Assembly (NCBI GenBank): GCA_902560245.1
Contig: CACELK010000001.1
Location: 34,959-98,958, forward strand
DNA: 64,000 nucleotides
Reading direction: 5' to 3'
From: an uncultured Pelagibacteraceae bacterium
GTDB taxonomy: Bacteria > Pseudomonadota > Alphaproteobacteria > Pelagibacterales > Pelagibacteraceae
A program made the translations under genes and the position numbers. Each line of letters opens with the position of its first letter. Within the stretch, counting starts at the first letter, position 1. Of this stretch, positions 1-10,450 are shown piece after piece. The notes under the pieces were generated by a model. The model made no database searches, was not told where the DNA came from, and was given only the letters and a program-made list of their open reading frames with translations.

Positions 1-316
1 TATATAATTTTTCGTTTTTTATTTCTCTAACAATTTTAAATCTAGAAAGGCCATTTAATATAATAAGATATCTCCCATCTGTAGTCTCATTAAAGCCAAT
101 TATTTTACCAACACATCCAACATTATATAACTTATTAGGAGAATTTTTGTTTGGTTGCACCATTCCAATTAGTCTATCGTTTTTCATGCTGTCATTTATC
201 ATTTTTATATATCTTGGCTCAAAAATATTTAGCGGAACATTTGTACCAGGAAAGAATATAAAGTTAGACAAAGGGAAAACCGGAATTAAAGCTGGAAAAT
301 TTTCTTTTTTAAGCAT
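1..316 (-). CDS. LON-domain (peptidase S16 N-terminal-like) protein, truncated by the window edge
   Basis: Reverse-strand reading from ATG at 316: MLKKENFPALIPVFPLSNFIFFPGTNVPLNIFEPRYIKMINDSMKNDRLIGMVQP..., typical LON-domain N-terminus (FPL..F.FPG...PLNIFEPRY). Not in the ORF track because it runs off the window. Confidence 0.85.
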   Translation of the reverse strand, partial: MLKKENFPALIPVFPLSNFIFFPGTNVPLNIFEPRYIKMINDSMKNDRLIGMVQPNKNSPNKLYNVGCVGKIIGFNETTDGRYLIILNGLSRFKIVREIKNEKLY

Positions 317-405
317 TTTAGTATTATAAATATTTTAAACCAATTTTTTAGTTTTTTTCAAAATTACTTGCAATAAAAAAACGTCTATTTATAATCAATT
401 TTTAT

Positions 406-480
406 GCGGGCATAGCTCAGTGGTAGAGCGTCTCGTTGCCAACGAGAAGGTCGAGGGTTCGACCCCCTTTGCCCGCTCCA
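406..480 (+). tRNA. tRNA-Gly(GCC), CCA encoded
   Basis: gcgggcatagctcagtggtagagcgtctcgttgccaacgagaaggtcgagggttcgacccccttt-gcccgctcca: cloverleaf arms, anticodon gcc at 438-440, T-loop ttcgacc, terminal CCA. Confidence 0.96.
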
Positions 481-492
481 GAAAGGAAAATT

Positions 493-831
493 ATGACAGA
501 TTTATCTGATAAAAAATGTATACCATGTGAAGGTGGTATACCTCCATTTGATGTTAATGAAATACATAAATATTTAAAAAAAGTTGACGGATGGGACGTC
601 AAAGAAGATGACTCCAAAAATTTTTATCTTATAAAAGAATTTAAATTCGAGAATTTTATAAAAAGCCAAAACTTTGTAAATAAAGTTTCAGTAATTGCTG
701 AAGAAGAAGGTCATCATCCAGACATATTTTTTGGATGGGGTTATGCAAAAATTAAAATATTTACTCATGCTATAAAGGGATTAGCAGAGAGTGATTTTAT
801 ACTTGCAGCCAAAATTGACAAAGTTTCCTAA
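493..831 (+). CDS. phhB: pterin-4a-carbinolamine dehydratase
   Basis: MTDLSDKKCIPCEGGIPPF...EEEGHHPDIFFGWGYAKIKIFTHAIKGL: PCD motif (E-GHHPD). Start set at ATG 493 because the longer ORF (436) runs into the tRNA. Confidence 0.9.
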   Translation: MTDLSDKKCIPCEGGIPPFDVNEIHKYLKKVDGWDVKEDDSKNFYLIKEFKFENFIKSQNFVNKVSVIAEEEGHHPDIFFGWGYAKIKIFTHAIKGLAESDFILAAKIDKVS

Positions 832-2369
832 TGCTTAAAATGTCTAGTTTTTGAAAAAATTAAAACAGTTCCTGTTTGATTAGCAAACTTAATTATTTCT
901 TTATCTCTAATTGAACCTGAGGGCTGAATTACAGCCGATACACCCGAATTAACTAAACTTTCGATTCCGTCCACAAACGGAAAAAAAGCATCGGAAGCAG
1001 CAACTATTTTTTTATTTTTATAAAAACTTTGAAACTTTTTCATCTTTCTTATAGCTATTTTACAACTATCATACCTACTTGGTTGCCCTGAACCTATTCC
1101 AACAGTTGAGTCTTCATTTACTAAGACTATAGCATTGGATTTAACGTATCTACAAATATTAAAAGCAAATAATAAACTCTCAAAAGTTTTTTTATTTGGT
1201 TTGATTTTTGATACAACTTTGAAATTTTTATTTAAAAATTTGTTTTTATCAATAGTTTGAACTAAATAATTATTAACATTTGAGTTAATACTTTGAGAAT
1301 TTTTTAATTTAAAACTTTCTGCATCAATTATTCTTAAATTTTTTCTTTTTTTGAGAATTTTAAGTGCATCCTTATCTATGTTATTTCCAATAATAACTTC
1401 AAAAAATATTTTATTTAGTTCAACTGCAAGTTTTTTATTAATTTTAAAGTTACATGCCACGATTCCACCAAAAGCACTTATAGGATCACATTTCAAAGCT
1501 AATTTAAAACTTTTAATATTATCCCTATTTACTGACACGCCGCATGGATTCGAATGTTTAATAATTACAGTTCCAGTATTTTTAGGTAAAGATTTAGAAA
1601 TAATTAATGCAGAGAAAATATCATTATAATTATTATAGCTTAGCTGTTTTCCACCAAGTTGTTTGATTTTTAAATTTTTTTCTCTTGAATAGATCGCTCC
1701 AGATTGGTGTGGATTTTCTCCATACCTTAATTTTTCAACTAAATTAGCGAAAAAAATCTTTCTATCAGGAAACTTATTAAAAGATATTTCATTAAAAAAA
1801 TCAGCCACGACTGCATCATAATACGCAGTTTCTGAAAATGCTTCTCGAGACATTTTTTCTCTAAATTCTAAAGAAGTGGATCCATTATTTTTATTTAGTT
1901 CATTTATTAATTCTGTGTATTGTTCAACTTTACTAACAACAGTTACAAATTTGTAATTTTTTGCTGCGGCTCTTACCATGGCAGGACCGCCAACATCAAT
2001 ATTCTCAATTATTTTTGATCGATTTTTTGAGCCTTCTAAAACTTTTTCAAATTGATAAAAATTTACAATTACTAAATCTATTTCATCAAACTTATTTTTT
2101 AATAGCTGTTTTTTGTGCAATCTATTTTTTCTTTTACTTAAAATTCCTGCGTGTATTTTTGGGTGTAACGTTTTTACTCTACCATCTAATATTTCAGGAA
2201 ATTTTGTGTAGTCTGAAACCTCAGTACATTTATACTTTAGTTTTTTTATTTCTTTAAATGTACCTCCAGAACTTATTATTTCTATATTATATTTATTTAG
2301 TGCTTTTAAAATAGAACTTAGATTCTCTTTATCCGATAATGATATTATTGCTCTTTTAATTTTTTTCAT
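828..2369 (-). CDS. purH: bifunctional AICAR transformylase/IMP cyclohydrolase
   Basis: Full-length; IMP cyclohydrolase N-term and AICARFT motifs (KHSNPCGV, DAFFPFVDGIE). Confidence 0.97.
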   Translation of the reverse strand: MKKIKRAIISLSDKENLSSILKALNKYNIEIISSGGTFKEIKKLKYKCTEVSDYTKFPEILDGRVKTLHPKIHAGILSKRKNRLHKKQLLKNKFDEIDLVIVNFYQFEKVLEGSKNRSKIIENIDVGGPAMVRAAAKNYKFVTVVSKVEQYTELINELNKNNGSTSLEFREKMSREAFSETAYYDAVVADFFNEISFNKFPDRKIFFANLVEKLRYGENPHQSGAIYSREKNLKIKQLGGKQLSYNNYNDIFSALIISKSLPKNTGTVIIKHSNPCGVSVNRDNIKSFKLALKCDPISAFGGIVACNFKINKKLAVELNKIFFEVIIGNNIDKDALKILKKRKNLRIIDAESFKLKNSQSINSNVNNYLVQTIDKNKFLNKNFKVVSKIKPNKKTFESLLFAFNICRYVKSNAIVLVNEDSTVGIGSGQPSRYDSCKIAIRKMKKFQSFYKNKKIVAASDAFFPFVDGIESLVNSGVSAVIQPSGSIRDKEIIKFANQTGTVLIFSKTRHFKH

Positions 2370-4000
2370 TAAATTTTAATTAAGACCCATTTTATAATCT
2401 GATTTTGATCTTGAGTCATTCCTGAAATAAATATATTTTGATTTTCTTTAAAGGAATTTTTTTTTCCAAAATATAACCCTGTTTCTAAATTTATATCGTA
2501 ATTATCACATGTAAATTTCCAACCTTCTTTATCCACTTCTATAAATATTGACTTTTTATCTTGGGTTTTCATAATTTTTGAAGAGGGCGTTAAATGAAAA
2601 CGTATCTCAAAATGTGTACTTTTGTAATTTTTTTTTCTTAAAAGATTATCAGTCCCAATGAATTTATTTTGTTCAGGATAAAACTCAATTAATCTATGAT
2701 GTACAACGCCATATTTTTTAAGATATCCATTATGAGAAGCAGCTATATTCCAATAATTTCTTTTAAAAACACTAGACTTATCAAAAATTTTAAGTCCTTT
2801 TTCAATTACGGATTTTTTATTACCTATTTTTTGTAATTTACAAGATGAACTGCTGTCAAGTATTAGAGTACTATGTGTTGCAGTAGCTTTTGAAAGCTCA
2901 TTTAGTCTATGTTTATAATTTTGAAAATATCCAGAATTACAAATTATTTTATTTTGATTTGATATAATTTCAAATGATAAAGCACCCATTTGATAATCAC
3001 TAGAAAATTTTTTTTCTGGGCTCTGTCCAACGTCCATAATCAGTGCAATTTTTTTATTTTTTTGAATAGAGTAACCACCTATTTCATGGTTTTCATTTTT
3101 AAATTTATATCCAAATTTTAATAAATAATTATCAAAGTCATCATTTTTAGACTCGTTGTTTCCATTAAATAATACACTTTTGTTTAAACCTTGAGTTATC
3201 AGTGCGTACGCATTCCCTAAATTATATATAGCTTCTTCAATATACTCTGGTACATCACTTTGTGAGTCTTTCAACCATTCTCTTATTAAAATAAAGTATT
3301 TATAATAGAAATTTAATTGTCTTATATTTCGTGTCCTTGGAAATCCGTCAGCATCTAAAGAATATTTAATTATCTTTTTTAAAAGATTTAATCCAAATTC
3401 TAAATATTTTAAATAATTTTGATAAGCTAAACCAGCAAGTATAATTGCCGAACAACCTATAACTTTATTATCTAAATTTTCTGATCTATCTATTTCGTTA
3501 ATTAAATGATTTATTTGCTTTTGTATAATTTTATTAAATTTTTCTTTATAATTTTCACTACTATCTTCATATGTCAATTTCGAGTTTGATATCCAAGCTA
3601 TGACTCTTTTTGAAAGAATATCAATTTCCCAATTTTCTGAATTATATTTGTTATTTGAATTAATCCAATTTAAAATTATTGATTGAGTAATATTTTTAGA
3701 TGATTTAAGATCTAGTGTAAAAAGCCAAAAAAAATTATGTAATTTCTCATAATCCTTTTTTTTCATATTCTTACTCTCCCAAATAGATTGTAAAGAAAAA
3801 TCTTCTATTTTATTTTTTTTTTTTTTATACTTTATTATACAATCAATTAAATCTGAGCTTGGTTTATATTCTAACTTTCGGTTTTCTGTTTTAGATATTT
3901 TTTTATTATAAATTATTGAATTTAAATAAAAATTACGAGTTTTATTTGAAAAGAAAAAAAAAAATTGATTTATATAGTTAAACGAATTTTTTAAAATCAT
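2369..4000 (-). CDS. heparinase II/III family protein
   Basis: SWESKN.., DADGFPRTRNIRQL, HSTLILDSSSSC, HNGY.KKYGVVHHRLIEF typical of the heparinase II/III family; next to purH. Confidence 0.85.
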   Translation of the reverse strand: MILKNSFNYINQFFFFFSNKTRNFYLNSIIYNKKISKTENRKLEYKPSSDLIDCIIKYKKKKNKIEDFSLQSIWESKNMKKKDYEKLHNFFWLFTLDLKSSKNITQSIILNWINSNNKYNSENWEIDILSKRVIAWISNSKLTYEDSSENYKEKFNKIIQKQINHLINEIDRSENLDNKVIGCSAIILAGLAYQNYLKYLEFGLNLLKKIIKYSLDADGFPRTRNIRQLNFYYKYFILIREWLKDSQSDVPEYIEEAIYNLGNAYALITQGLNKSVLFNGNNESKNDDFDNYLLKFGYKFKNENHEIGGYSIQKNKKIALIMDVGQSPEKKFSSDYQMGALSFEIISNQNKIICNSGYFQNYKHRLNELSKATATHSTLILDSSSSCKLQKIGNKKSVIEKGLKIFDKSSVFKRNYWNIAASHNGYLKKYGVVHHRLIEFYPEQNKFIGTDNLLRKKNYKSTHFEIRFHLTPSSKIMKTQDKKSIFIEVDKEGWKFTCDNYDINLETGLYFGKKNSFKENQNIFISGMTQDQNQIIKWVLIKI

Positions 4001-4005
4001 TCGAT

Positions 4006-4665
4006 CTAATTTATTTTTAAAGTTTCAATATTTTTTTTTATATCACCATTATTACTTTTAAAAATTGTTGTTCCAGAAACAAGTATGTTGGCCCCAGCAT
4101 TTATTACATTTTTACTATTTTCAAAATTTATTCCTCCATCAACTTCGATATCAAAATTAAGACTATCTCTTTCTTTTATTTTTTGTAAATTTTCAATTTT
4201 ACTAATAACTTCAGGCATAAATTTTTGTCCACCAAATCCAGGATAAACACTCATAACCAATACTAAGTCTATATCCTTTAAAACATTTGTTATTAAATCA
4301 ATTTTTGAATCTGGGTTTAATGATACTCCAGCTTTTTTATCTAAACTTTTTATAAGATCTATTGACTCTTTTAAATTTTCAGTAGCTTCTGGATGTATAG
4401 TTATTACATTTGCACCTGCATCAGAAAAATCTTTAATATATTTATGCACAGGAGATATCATTAAATGAACATCAAAAATTAAATTAGTATATTTTCTTAA
4501 ACTTTTAATTACTGGAGGGCCTATTGTTAGATTTGGTACAAAGTGACCGTCCATAACATCAACATGTATCATGTCCGCTCCAGCTTTTTCTAATCTTTTG
4601 ATTTCATTTCCTAGTTGACTAAAGTCAGCCGAGAGTATTGACGGAGATATTTTTATTTTTTTCAT
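4006..4665 (-). CDS. rpe: ribulose-phosphate 3-epimerase
   Basis: SPSILSADFSQLG, DVMDGHFVPNLTIGP, VMSVYPGFGGQKF, VDGGI. Confidence 0.97.
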   Translation of the reverse strand: MKKIKISPSILSADFSQLGNEIKRLEKAGADMIHVDVMDGHFVPNLTIGPPVIKSLRKYTNLIFDVHLMISPVHKYIKDFSDAGANVITIHPEATENLKESIDLIKSLDKKAGVSLNPDSKIDLITNVLKDIDLVLVMSVYPGFGGQKFMPEVISKIENLQKIKERDSLNFDIEVDGGINFENSKNVINAGANILVSGTTIFKSNNGDIKKNIETLKIN

Positions 4666-4709
4666 TAAATACTAATTAAACTAGTATCAATTTTAGTTTT
4701 TAATTTGAA

Positions 4710-5060
4710 TTATTTTTTACCAAAAATTTGGTATATTTGTGATGCAATTTCACTTTCCAGAGGAAAAGAAAGCATGCCCATTACAGAATAACCCAATAAA
4801 TATGGGAATAAGTAAAATCTAAACATGAAGAAAAACCAAGCAACGTATAGTGGAACAATTGGCCTCACTATAAAAGAGGGTGTAATTGGTTTGAATAAAT
4901 TTATCAAGGGATCTGTTAATTTAACGAAAATTTTCATAAAAAAAAACTCTGAATTCTCCCTTTGAAAAATGTTCATTGCAACCCTTCCAATCAACGTCCA
5001 CATAATCATACCCATTATGTAATCAACTAAGTATATTAAAGGATGGAAATTTGCTGACAT
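4710..5060 (-). CDS. small integral membrane protein, YggT-like
   Basis: Hydrophobic, 116 aa, with a LTDPLINLFKPITPS segment resembling YggT repeats. Confidence 0.6.
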   Translation of the reverse strand: MSANFHPLIYLVDYIMGMIMWTLIGRVAMNIFQRENSEFFFMKIFVKLTDPLINLFKPITPSFIVRPIVPLYVAWFFFMFRFYLFPYLLGYSVMGMLSFPLESEIASQIYQIFGKK

Positions 5061-5078
5061 TTAAGATTTTAATTTGAA

Positions 5079-5102
5079 AAGGGGCGAATTTCTTCGCCCC
5101 TT
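5079..5102 (-). terminator. terminator-like hairpin downstream of the SSS transporter
   Basis: Perfect 10-bp stem aaggggcgaa / ttcgcccctt with a 4-nt loop (tttc), just 3' of the 5116-7202 minus-strand unit; only a short T stretch follows. Confidence 0.7.
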
Positions 5103-5115
5103 AAATTACAATTAT

Positions 5116-6936
5116 TTAGTGTTGTTTCCCAAGTACTGTTTTACCACTAGGTATACGTACTTCATCAACCATTCTCTGAGTTGCAGCATCTGGTGCTTTA
5201 GTAATCAAACTTACTACTACCATTAATACTAAACTCACTAATGATCCAACTATTCCGAAAGTTAACTGTGTAACTCCCCAGAAACCAGGATAACCGCTAC
5301 GTACTGCAATTAGATATGCCGTACCAGCTGCTAATCCTCCTAACATTCCTGCAACTGCACCTGGTGCATTTGCTCTCTTCCACCATACTCCTAATACTAG
5401 TGGGAAGAACAATCCTGACATTGCAAAGTCAAAAGCCCAGATAACTGAACCTAAGATACCTTGAATTTCAAGAGCAGCAATAGAAGCGCCTGCAAAACCA
5501 ATTAAGAAAAGCAGCACTCTTGCAACAATTAGTCTTTTTGCAGTTTCTGCTTTAGGGTTAATGATTTTATAGTAGATGTCATGAGAAAGTGCGTTTGATA
5601 TCGCTAATACCAATCCGTCAGCCGTTGACATGGCAGCAGCCATACCTCCAGCAGCAACTAGACCCGAGATAACATAAGGTAATCCTGCGATCTCTGGCGT
5701 AGCTAATACTACCGCTTTTCCACCCATGAAGAACTCATTTAACTCAAGAGTTCCGTTTCCGTTGAAGTCACTTACGAACATCAAATTAGCTTGGTTCCAG
5801 TTTTGATACCAATCTATCGACTCAACTTCTGCAATTGATTTGCCAATAATACCAGTTGGCAAGTTTGGATCCATCAATGATAGTTTTGATAATGTAGCTA
5901 ACATTGGAGCAGAACAGTAAAGCAGGAATATAAAGAATAATGACCAACCCACTGATCTTCTTGCAGTTTTTACACTCGGAGTAGTAAAATATCTCATCAT
6001 AACGTGAGGCAATGAAGCTGTTCCAGCCATCATACAAACCGCTAATGAAATAAATTTCCAAGGTGTAGTATTAACTTCAGCATGCGCTTTAGTTATACCT
6101 GCAAGTCCTTTTGGAACTGTAGCTAAATCAGCTGCAGAATTTTTAACTGTTCCTAAACCAAATTGGCTTTCAAGTTCAGCAATTCTAGCAACTTCATCTG
6201 CTAACATAAGATGAGGGAAGAACCCTGCACCCATTTTGTTACTTATCCAGAATACTGGCAATAAGTAAGCTATAATTAGCACGATGTATTGAGCTACTTG
6301 CGTCCATGTTACCGCTCTCATTCCGCCTAGCATTGAACACATAAGTATACTTGCTAAACCTACATAAACAGCAATTCCAAATGGAATATCCAATGCTACA
6401 GAAGCAATTGTTCCTGTTGCATTAATTTGTGCTGTCACGTATGTGAATGATGCTACTGTTAAAACTATAACTGCAGATAATCTAGCTAAGTTTCCACCGT
6501 ATCTAGTACCAATAAAATCTGGCACAGTGTAACAACCAAACTTCCTTAAGTATGGTGCTAACAGTGAAGCAACTAGAACGTATCCGCCAGTCCATCCAAC
6601 TAGCAGAGCCATATATCCATAGCCTTTAAAATATATACCACCTGCCATTGCAACGAATGATGCACCAGACATCCAGTCTGCTGCAGTTGCCATTCCGTTA
6701 AAGACAGTTGGAACTTGCCTTCCAGCTACGTAATATGCATCTGTTTGCATAGTTCGAGATAGCCAACCAATTAAAGCATAGATTAAAACAGTAAACGCTA
6801 CGAAGAAAATACCTATCAACTTCGCTGACATTCCTGCTTGTTCTGCTATTGCCATTAAGATTATGAAAACTAGGAAACCTCCTGTGTAGATTCCATAAAC
6901 TTTTGGTAAGTTATCTATAAATTTTCCCTTAATCAT
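5116..6936 (-). CDS. sodium:solute symporter (SSS family, acetate/ActP-like) with EF-hand-like insertion
   Basis: ADWMSGASFVAMAGGIYFKGYGYMALLVGWTGGY; paired with DUF4212 small subunit; typical SSS topology. Confidence 0.9.
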   Translation of the reverse strand: MIKGKFIDNLPKVYGIYTGGFLVFIILMAIAEQAGMSAKLIGIFFVAFTVLIYALIGWLSRTMQTDAYYVAGRQVPTVFNGMATAADWMSGASFVAMAGGIYFKGYGYMALLVGWTGGYVLVASLLAPYLRKFGCYTVPDFIGTRYGGNLARLSAVIVLTVASFTYVTAQINATGTIASVALDIPFGIAVYVGLASILMCSMLGGMRAVTWTQVAQYIVLIIAYLLPVFWISNKMGAGFFPHLMLADEVARIAELESQFGLGTVKNSAADLATVPKGLAGITKAHAEVNTTPWKFISLAVCMMAGTASLPHVMMRYFTTPSVKTARRSVGWSLFFIFLLYCSAPMLATLSKLSLMDPNLPTGIIGKSIAEVESIDWYQNWNQANLMFVSDFNGNGTLELNEFFMGGKAVVLATPEIAGLPYVISGLVAAGGMAAAMSTADGLVLAISNALSHDIYYKIINPKAETAKRLIVARVLLFLIGFAGASIAALEIQGILGSVIWAFDFAMSGLFFPLVLGVWWKRANAPGAVAGMLGGLAAGTAYLIAVRSGYPGFWGVTQLTFGIVGSLVSLVLMVVVSLITKAPDAATQRMVDEVRIPSGKTVLGKQH

Positions 6937-6938
6937 AT

Positions 6939-7202
6939 TTAGTCACCCTCTCTTTCAGTATAACCAAATTCTTCATCAATTTTTTCTTGTCTTCCCGCAA
7001 ACCAAAAAATTAGTATTACGAAAATTCCAAGAGACCCTTGACATGTCATGTAGTACGATAACGGGTACCCAAAAGGTCTAAAATTAGATGCTTCCATTTC
7101 GGCTCCGAAGAAAAAGATGCCAATTGAGAATACAAACCAAATTGCTAATGTAACAAATAGCAAATTTCTGGTTTTTTCCCAATGTTGTGCTTGTTTTGAC
7201 AT
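6939..7202 (-). CDS. DUF4212 small subunit of SSS transporter
   Basis: 87 aa, two TM, GAEMEASNFRPFGYPLSYYMTCQGSLGIFVILIFWFA; directly upstream of the symporter. Confidence 0.88.
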   Translation of the reverse strand: MSKQAQHWEKTRNLLFVTLAIWFVFSIGIFFFGAEMEASNFRPFGYPLSYYMTCQGSLGIFVILIFWFAGRQEKIDEEFGYTEREGD

Positions 7203-7319
7203 TTTTTATCCTCCCTATAGGTTAAAAGTTGTGAGCATACTTATAAAATTTAATATTGAAACCCTTAAAATCTTGGTATTAGGTATGAAGTTGAGAATAA
7301 AAACAACCTGAAGTAGAAA

Positions 7320-7946
7320 ATGGCTTTAAAATATAGATTTAACCTAAAAGATATAAAACTAGAAGACTTCAAAATTTATTTATTTGCATTATTTAAAGCA
7401 TTTATACCTAAAAAAAAAATTAAAAATATTCATGACCTAAAAGAATTTATTCAAAAAAAATCAGCATGGGCGTCTCAAGTAACATTATATGGTTATTTAA
7501 AAACAAGAATGGGTACAAGATATGTTTTACATTTTGATAACGAGACACTATTAGGTTCAATTAATGAAGCTAAATGGAATATTTATTCAGTCGCATTACA
7601 GGATCTCACTTTTTATACTTTTTCATATTTGAATAGTTTTTACAATTATCAAGAAGTTGATAATGCAAAAAAAATTTATGAGACAATTTTAGATGATGAA
7701 ATTTCTAATGGAATGCCAAGCGATGTAATAGATAAAGGAAAAAAAAGTTTCGAAGAGCGTCTACAAAAAATAAATTGGAAAACTCATTTCAAATCTTTAC
7801 CATTTAATGATAGTGCGTTGGCTTTATATAAGTGGGCACCAATTGCTGAAGAACTAAAAGTTTTAGATAGAAAAATAGTTTTAAATTCAATGATCCTAAA
7901 ATGGGATAATATAAAAGAAGAATTTATTAAATTAATTAAACTTTAA
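7320..7946 (+). CDS. conserved hypothetical protein
   Basis: Uninterrupted 208-aa ORF with coding-like composition; no family recognised. Confidence 0.75.
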   Translation: MALKYRFNLKDIKLEDFKIYLFALFKAFIPKKKIKNIHDLKEFIQKKSAWASQVTLYGYLKTRMGTRYVLHFDNETLLGSINEAKWNIYSVALQDLTFYTFSYLNSFYNYQEVDNAKKIYETILDDEISNGMPSDVIDKGKKSFEERLQKINWKTHFKSLPFNDSALALYKWAPIAEELKVLDRKIVLNSMILKWDNIKEEFIKLIKL

Positions 7947-9961
7947 GTATTTTTTCTGTTATCAACTAAGCTGTCAACAACACTTGGATCTGCTAAAGTA
8001 GTAGTATCTCCTAATTGATCATGTTCATTTGCTGCAATTTTTCTAAGAATTCTTCGCATAATTTTTCCAGATCTGGTTTTTGGAAGTCCTGGTGAAAAAT
8101 GAATTAGATCTGGGGTAGCAATTGGACCAATTTGTTTTCTAACCCAAAGTTTTAACTCCCTTTCTAAATCATAATCTTCTTTTTCACCTGCATTTAATGT
8201 GACATAACAATATAAACCATTACCCTTAATATCGTGGGGATAACCTACCACTGCAGCCTCTGCTACTTTAGGATGTGCTACAAATGCACTTTCAATTTCT
8301 GCTGTTCCTAAGTTATGGCCAGATACAATTATTACATCATCTACCCGTCCTGTAATCCAATAATATCCATCTTTGTCTCTCCTACATCCATCACCCGTAA
8401 AATATTTCCCGTCAAATTGAGAGAAATAAGTATCTATAAACCTTTGATGATCTCCATAAACTGTTCTCATTTGTCCTGGCCAAGATTGAGCTATACATAG
8501 TCTTCCTTGACACTCTCCTTTTAAAATTTCGCCCTTTTCATTAACAATAACTGGTTTGATTCCATAAAAAGGTTTAGTTGCTGAACCTGGTTTTAAATTA
8601 ATAGCTCCTGTTTGTGGACTAATAAGTATTCCACCAGTTTCTGTTTGCCACCAAGTATCAACAATAGGACATTTTGAATTTCCAACAGTTTTAAAATACC
8701 ACATCCATGCTTCTGGATTTATTGGTTCTCCAACAGTTCCTAATAGTTTTAGGGATTTTCTAGAAGTTTTTTTGAGCGGACCTTCACCTTCTCTCATAAG
8801 TGCTCTTATTGCTGTTGGTGCTGTATAAAAAATATTAACTTTATATTTATCAACAATTTGCCACCATCTAGAACTATCTGGATATGTTGGTATACCCTCA
8901 AACATAATTGTAGTTGCACCGTTAGAAAGTGGTCCATAAATTATGTAACTATGGCCTGTAATCCAACCAATATCAGCGGTACACCAATAAATATCTTTTG
9001 GTTTATAATTAAAAATATATTGATGCGTCATTGAAGCATAAACCATATACCCACCGGTAGTATGTAAAACACCTTTTGGCTTTCCAGTTGAGCCCGAAGT
9101 ATAAAGTATAAACAAAGGATCTTCAGCATTCATCTCCTCTGGTTCACAATTATTGGAAACATTTTTGATCATGTCATGATACCAAACGTCTCTTTTATTT
9201 TCCCAATTAATATAATTTCCAGTTCTTTTTATAACTATACACTTTTTAATATCTCTACATTTAGATAAAGCTTGATCTGTTATATCTTTAAGGGGTATAG
9301 TTTTTCCACCTCTAACTCCTTCATCTGCAGTAATAACAAAGTCAGACTCGCAATCGTCAATCCTTCCAGCTATAGAGTCGGGAGAAAAACCACCAAATAT
9401 TATTGAATGGATCGCTCCTATTCTTGCGCATGCTAGCATAGTAAATGCTAATTCTGGAATCATCGTAAGATATATTGTTACTCGATCACCTTTTTTAACA
9501 CCTATCTGCTTAAGTCCATTCGCAACTCTTGAAACTTCTTTATATAATTGTTTATAGGAAATTTTTTTGGTTTCTTTTGGATCGTCACCAACCCACAATA
9601 TTGCTGTTTTATCTTTTTTATCTTTTAAATGTCTATCGATACAGTTCTGAGATGCATTTAAGGTTCCGTCTTCATACCATTTAATGAAGACTTCATCTTT
9701 ACTATATTTAACATTTTTTATTTTTTTGTATGGTTTGATCCAGGTTATTCTTTTACCCTCTCTTTTCCAAAATTCCTCATTATTTTTTATTGATTTTGTA
9801 TATTTTTTTTCATATCCAGATTTATTTACTAAAGCTTTTTTAATCCATTCACTTTTTGTTTTAAATATTAATTCGCCTTTATCTTTTTTACTTTTCTTTG
9901 TATCTCTTGAATTTTTCTTTTTTTTATTTTTTCTTTTTTTTGGCATGAATTTTTTTATCAA
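7943..9961 (-). CDS. acs: acetate--CoA ligase (acetyl-CoA synthetase)
   Basis: [45 protein letters not shown]. Start may be the internal ATG near 9946 (MPKKRK). Confidence 0.95.
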   Translation of the reverse strand: MIKKFMPKKRKNKKKKNSRDTKKSKKDKGELIFKTKSEWIKKALVNKSGYEKKYTKSIKNNEEFWKREGKRITWIKPYKKIKNVKYSKDEVFIKWYEDGTLNASQNCIDRHLKDKKDKTAILWVGDDPKETKKISYKQLYKEVSRVANGLKQIGVKKGDRVTIYLTMIPELAFTMLACARIGAIHSIIFGGFSPDSIAGRIDDCESDFVITADEGVRGGKTIPLKDITDQALSKCRDIKKCIVIKRTGNYINWENKRDVWYHDMIKNVSNNCEPEEMNAEDPLFILYTSGSTGKPKGVLHTTGGYMVYASMTHQYIFNYKPKDIYWCTADIGWITGHSYIIYGPLSNGATTIMFEGIPTYPDSSRWWQIVDKYKVNIFYTAPTAIRALMREGEGPLKKTSRKSLKLLGTVGEPINPEAWMWYFKTVGNSKCPIVDTWWQTETGGILISPQTGAINLKPGSATKPFYGIKPVIVNEKGEILKGECQGRLCIAQSWPGQMRTVYGDHQRFIDTYFSQFDGKYFTGDGCRRDKDGYYWITGRVDDVIIVSGHNLGTAEIESAFVAHPKVAEAAVVGYPHDIKGNGLYCYVTLNAGEKEDYDLERELKLWVRKQIGPIATPDLIHFSPGLPKTRSGKIMRRILRKIAANEHDQLGDTTTLADPSVVDSLVDNRKNT

Positions 9962-10370
9962 TATTACCCATCTTATTTAGAATTTTCCAGCTTTTAGAAT
10001 CAATTGGCATTACTGATAATCTGCTTTGTTTTATAAGTGATAAATGCCTTAGTTTTAAGCTTTTTTTTATATTTTCTAATCTAACAGGCTTTTTAAGCTT
10101 ATTTCTAAATTTTACTTGAACTGCAACAAATTTTTTTTCCTTATCTGTAGGATCAATAAATGCCTCTTTAACAACCTCTACCACACCAACAATTTCTTTT
10201 CCTATATTTGAATGGTAAAAAAAAGAGAGATCTCCTTTTTTCATTTGTTTTAAATTATTTGCTGCTTGATAATTTCGAACCCCATCCCATATAGATCCTT
10301 TTAAACCCTCTTTTTTTTGCTGGTCTATTGACCAGACATCAGGTTCAGATTTTAATAACCAGTACTTCAT
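9924..10370 (-). CDS. EVE domain-containing protein
   Basis: [18 protein letters not shown]...[28 protein letters not shown] is the EVE-domain signature. Confidence 0.93.
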   Translation of the reverse strand: MKYWLLKSEPDVWSIDQQKKEGLKGSIWDGVRNYQAANNLKQMKKGDLSFFYHSNIGKEIVGVVEVVKEAFIDPTDKEKKFVAVQVKFRNKLKKPVRLENIKKSLKLRHLSLIKQSRLSVMPIDSKSWKILNKMGNIDKKIHAKKKKK

Positions 10371-10450
10371 TTTCTTATTAGCAAAGCTGTGATTTTATAA
10401 AAAACATATTTTATTTTACGCAATTTTTTATAAATTATATATTAAAAAGA

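Noticed and set aside
147-329. Forward-strand 60-aa ORF
   Set aside because: It lies antisense to a clear LON-domain protein on the minus strand and has no recognisable family.
417-617. Minus-strand ORF over the tRNA
   Set aside because: Spans the tRNA-Gly and the phhB start; spurious.
1351-2257. Forward-strand ORFs at 1351-1629 and 1961-2257
   Set aside because: Antisense shadows of purH with no independent support.
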